A stretch of 64,000 nucleotides of DNA, taken from contig NC_092670.1 in the NCBI RefSeq assembly GCF_964355755.1, positions 32,413,795 through 32,477,794 on the forward strand, given 5' to 3'. Both the position numbers and the translations under genes were made by a program. Source of the stretch: Antedon mediterranea. Its lineage: Eukaryota > Echinodermata > Crinoidea > Comatulida > Antedonidae. Each line of letters starts with the position of its first letter. The stretch's first letter is position 1. Under the pieces are notes generated by a model that did no database searches, was not told where the DNA came from, and saw only the letters and a list, made by a program, of their open reading frames with translations. Shown here in pieces: positions 60,284-64,000 of this stretch.

Positions 60284-62196
60284 TTTGATACATTGTAAAT
60301 TTTTGATTAACTAGTTTAATGCTTAGATTACATAACTTTTTTTACATCTGATCTTATCACCATTTGTGTGTCAATGTGCATGTTTGTTTTTGACACCATT
60401 GATGTGGTGGAATGCTATTTCTCAAAATGTAATGGAATTTTGTATGATTTTTCTTTTCTTATTCTATATTTTCTTTTTTCTATTCTTTATATTAGTGGAA
60501 AAATAAATCTTGAAAACTAACATGTTCAATTCTATACTTTTTTTAGGCAAGGTGTTTGCATCTTTTTATTAACAATTTAGCTCAGTAAAATTGATTTAAT
60601 GGTATTAAATTACACCAAACCAATTTATCCATTGGTGGGTGATAAATTCATTTTTCATTAAATTCATCAAACATCAGCAATGGGTGTCAGCACAAGTAGG
60701 GGCTGCATCACCAGGAAAAGTTTCCCCAGTGTTGTTACATAATTGCATTATCTTTAGAAAGAATACAGTATAGTAAATATATAAACATATCTCGCTACTC
60801 GCAAAATGATGGATTTTATCTAACTGGCATTCTGGGAAATTCCTGCATAAGTAAGGGGACCATGTCAAAATTATTATTTTATTTAACTTGTTAAATACAA
60901 TTACTTTATCAAACTATTTGTAAACTATTATATATTAAAGATTAATAGAATAATTTTGACATTATGGCCGCCTTAAAATAGGATGGTTATTCTTTACAGT
61001 AGGTCGAAAACTTATGATAGGACTGGGATTCACATGTATACCACATGAACAGATACATATCTATCTACCTTATACTATAGTGTGAGGTTCAAGTACAATA
61101 CTGTTTTACTACAGTCAGTTCTTTTGTCTGTAGACATTTTGTTATTGTAAATGTGTTTTCCTTTAAAGGTTGGTATTCGTAGGACTATAAAATTCTATAA
61201 AAAAAGTATTTTTTAATCGTTATAAATGGACCGGGCCCCTACCAGGCAATTTTTGATACATTGTAAATTTTTGATTAACTAGTTTAATGCTTAGATTATA
61301 TAACTTTTTTTACATCTGATCTTATCACCATTTGTGTGTCAATGTGCATGTTTGTTTTTGACACCATTGATGTGGTGGAATGCTATTTCTCAAAATGTAA
61401 TGGAATTTTGTATGATTTTTCTTTTCTTATTCTATATTTTCTTTTTTCTATTCTTTATATTAGTGGAAAAATAAATCTTGAAAACTAACATGTTCAATTC
61501 TATACTTTTTTTAGGCAAGGTGTTTGCATCTTTTTATTAACAATTTAGCTCAGTAAAATTGATTTAATGGTATTAAATTACACCAAACCAATTTATCAAT
61601 TGGTGGGTGATAAATTCATTTTTCATTAAATTCATCAAACATCAGCAATGGGTGTCAGCACAAGTAGGGGCTGCATCACCAGGAAAAGTTTCCCCAGTGT
61701 TGTTACATAATTGCATTATCTTTAGAAAGAATACAGTATAGTAAATATATAAACATATCTCGCTACTCGCAAAATGATGGATTTTATCTAACTGGCATTC
61801 TGGGAAATTCCTGCATAAGTAAGGGGACCATGTCAAAATTATTATTTTATTTAACTTGTTAAATACAATTACTTTATCAAACTATTTGTAAACTATTATA
61901 TATTAAAGATTAATAGAATAATTTTGACATTATGGCTGCCTTAAAATAGGATGGTTATTCTTTACAGTAGGTCGACAACTTATGATAGGACTGGGATTCA
62001 CATGTATACCACATGAACAGATACATATCTATCTACCTTATACTATAGTGTGAGGTTCAAGTACAATACTGTTTTACTACAGTCAGTTCTTTTGTCTCTA
62101 GACATTTTGTTATTGTAAATGTGTTTTCTTTTAAAGGTTGGTATTCGTAGGACTATAAAATTCTATAAAAAAAGTATTTTTTAATCGTTATAAATG
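60261..62196. repeat. 968-bp tandem segmental duplication
   Basis: 60261-61228 and 61229-62196 are the same length and differ at only a handful of bases that I could spot (such as TCCATTGG/TCAATTGG and ATGGCCGCC/ATGGCTGCC). Each copy begins with the last unit of the 21-bp array, suggesting unequal crossing-over. Confidence 0.92.
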
Positions 62197-63015
62197 TACA
62201 GTATCTGTTTATCAATATTGAAATTCACGTTTTCTTTTTAGAATAGGTATGTTTGGTATTTCTATTTTTTATTACTGTAATGTACAGTAAGTTTTCACCC
62301 TCTGCATATTGTTAGGCCTGATCATGTACCGTATGTATTTGATACTGATCCCATGGATGTGATCTGGTTTTAAATATCAGTATTTTTTTGGCAGCAGAAA
62401 CAAGGCCATAAATAGGTTTACCTTGATTAAAGTACACTCGGTGGAAGCCTAGCAGTGATCGTGTTCATAATTCAGAAAAAAAAAAATGTCATAATTTTTA
62501 TTATTTTGCTTGTCATTTTTTCATTCAAATAATTGTAGTGTCCAGTTTCATTCTAGGATCATAGGTTCAAATCATAGCACTTACTCATTATTGGTGAAAC
62601 ACCATCAGTACTAGCCATGTAGAAGTTTAGAAATTATACTACATTATTTTCTGATCTAGTATTTAATTTAACTACATTTGTCTTTTATGTGTGTACAGAG
62701 TGCTGTATATGTGTGAAATTCCTAAAGTTATATGCTCTTTTATTTAATTATTCATGTTATGTGTATTGCATCGCTGTTATTTACTCTGTTTACACTCATT
62801 TAAAAATGTTGTTTTTGTTGGAAGGGTGGATCCTGATTTAGAATGTCTGAAACGGTGGACCGAATAATAGTAGACTTCAAAGGAGCTGCATCTACAGTAT
62901 GCCTCCAAGGTGCTTGCTTGTACATTGACTAAAATTGACCTATTTGAGCTGTTTTATTATTTGTTATTATAGTCAATTATTTGCCAAAAAAAATAAAACT
63001 CATATTTCATTTTGG
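62197..63015. other. Gene-free AT-rich DNA
   Basis: No exon or element boundary recognised. Confidence 0.4.
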
Positions 63016-63200
63016 CTGTCAAGTTGAGTGGAGTTGTGGCTTGATGGTTATGATTCTTGGGTACCAATCCAAGGGTCCTGGGTTCAAGTCCTGTCATATG
63101 TCAGGATTTTTTCACAAATTGCAACTCCACTACCAAAGACTTGTTATGTTTACATCCTGTGTGTTTGTCAGGATTGCCACCTTTAAGAAGGATAGTTAAT
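63016..63200 (+). mobile_element. tRNA-derived SINE candidate
   Basis: A-box-like TGGCTTGATGGTTATG and B box GGTTCAAGTCC sit in a tRNA-like spacing, with an inverted GTGGAGTTG / CAACTCCAC pair. A non-tRNA body continues to about 63200. Confidence 0.6.
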
Positions 63201-63364
63201 GAATTCGCTTATGATTATCTTTTGTAATTTGCCTAAATATAAAACAAGAAAAAGAAAGATGGGTGTAGTGATTCTTCCTTAGATCCGCTTCTAAGAGGTG
63301 GAACAATTTTATTATTAGAAAAACATTGTGATGTTTGTTTATCTTCAGTAAACAACTAGCGATA

Positions 63365-63428
63365 ATGGAGGAAGATTCTGAACAGCAAATACCAAGTTCT
63401 CCTACCTACGAGAAACCAACAAATAATG
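63365..63428 (+). CDS. Probable first coding exon of an unidentified gene
   Basis: ATG in context GATAATGG opens a frame reading MEEDSEQQIPSSPTYEKPTN and ends at an AATG|GTGAGT donor (63428). The next acceptor candidate is CTAATACAG (63931). Joined there, the frame continues LENSTNSAKK and meets a stop at about 63981, so either the gene continues by another exon or this junction is wrong. No domain can be named from 21 residues. Confidence 0.4.
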
Positions 63429-64000
63429 GTGAGTCATCGTTAATTCCAGGTAAGGGTAATTAGTCAAATTTATTCACATTCATCATGCATACTGTACCTA
63501 TTACAATGTGGTTTTCATCTAATATTCAATAAAGGATGATTTCTATGTAGTTGACATTTATTACCCCTATTTTTAAATTTTTTTTTAACAATTTAGTTGT
63601 TTCTGGTTACAAAAACTAAATAATACCTATTGCAGCATTGTCCATTTCCCAACTGTTTCGGTCCATTATGGTTTTAGCTGAGTTTTAAAATGCCTTAAAA
63701 AATTCACATTTCTTGGTGAAGAATGCAATAATTATGATAAGAGGAAGAGGACTTGCAGTGAATTTGAATTTTCATTTTTTAGATATTTTTTTATTTTCAT
63801 TTATTTGAAAAGGTTAAATTATTTGAAATATCTTCTCAGTTCACAAATCCATATGTTTACCCAGAATTGTTTGTATTGTCATAAGTAGGGTGATGTAGTT
63901 GATTTTTCTTCTTATCTTTGTGCTAATACAGACCTAGAAAACTCAACTAACAGTGCTAAAAAACTTATCTTTCAATATTAAATGTCTTGGTCTTTTGCTA

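Noticed and set aside
59859-60298. Pro/Gly-rich frames over the 21-bp array near 60 kb
   Set aside because: Repeat-driven open frames on both strands with no splice signals or flanking coding sequence.
60674-60868. 64-codon minus frame repeated at 61642-61836
   Set aside because: The identity simply reflects the 968-bp duplication; no domain, splice site or codon bias supports a gene.

Overview
The window reads as nuclear DNA of an animal, most likely an invertebrate deuterostome and probably an echinoderm. Genes are split into short exons with GT-AG (and some GC-AG) introns, the DNA is AT-rich, tRNA- and 5S-derived SINEs, CR1/jockey-like LINE remnants and many palindromic MITEs are present, and the palindrome TAGGCCTA is scattered throughout. 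The echinoderm assignment is inference from gene content and repeat style; the species cannot be named from sequence alone. All gene models below were assembled by hand from splice sites, and each chains in phase to a complete reading frame.

Layout. 1-2.6 kb (+): the 3' part of a clan CD (legumain/caspase-fold, C13-like) protein whose catalytic His and Cys both look replaced. 4.97-11.9 kb and 14.2-17.2 kb (-): two tandem copies of a four-exon SDR9C-type retinol/17-beta-hydroxysteroid dehydrogenase, each with a GC-AG first intron. Copy 1 carries a 3.7 kb long-TIR element in intron 3, and its last codons and stop lie in repeat-derived sequence. 19.1-24.1 kb (-): a four-exon serine-rich, basic protein of unknown function whose large intron holds three tRNA-Gly(TCC) genes. 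25.2-36.2 kb (-): a 16-exon gene for a 749-residue receptor with signal peptide, C-type lectin domain with a QPD motif, mucin-like Ser/Thr stalk, HRM domain and a class B seven-helix bundle, with no GAIN/GPS region visible. 37.4-39.9 kb (+): a broken non-LTR retrotransposon. 40.3-44.0 kb and 45.5-49.4 kb (+): tandem paralogues of a cation-dependent mannose-6-phosphate-receptor-like membrane protein; copy A has a 21-unit, 7-residue coding minisatellite (Ser-Asp-Asn-Asp type) between the MRH domain and the membrane helix. 52.25-53.9 kb (-): YAE1, a cytosolic Fe-S maturation adaptor. 54-63 kb: repeat-dominated DNA with nested GATCGTC/GGTCCGG elements, a Mutator-like MITE with a 9-bp target duplication, an 18-copy 21-bp array and a near-identical 968-bp tandem duplication. 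63.37 kb (+): a probable first coding exon running off the window.

The two most unusual observations are the lectin-mucin-HRM-7TM receptor, a domain order I do not know as a standard one, and three tiny (26-36 bp) near-perfect palindromes that start CAGGG, end CCCTG, and are each flanked by an exact 7-bp target duplication. One of the three has an empty site in the paralogous SDR segment. The genes show no operon-like cooperation; the main themes are tandem gene duplication and dense mobile-element activity between and inside genes.
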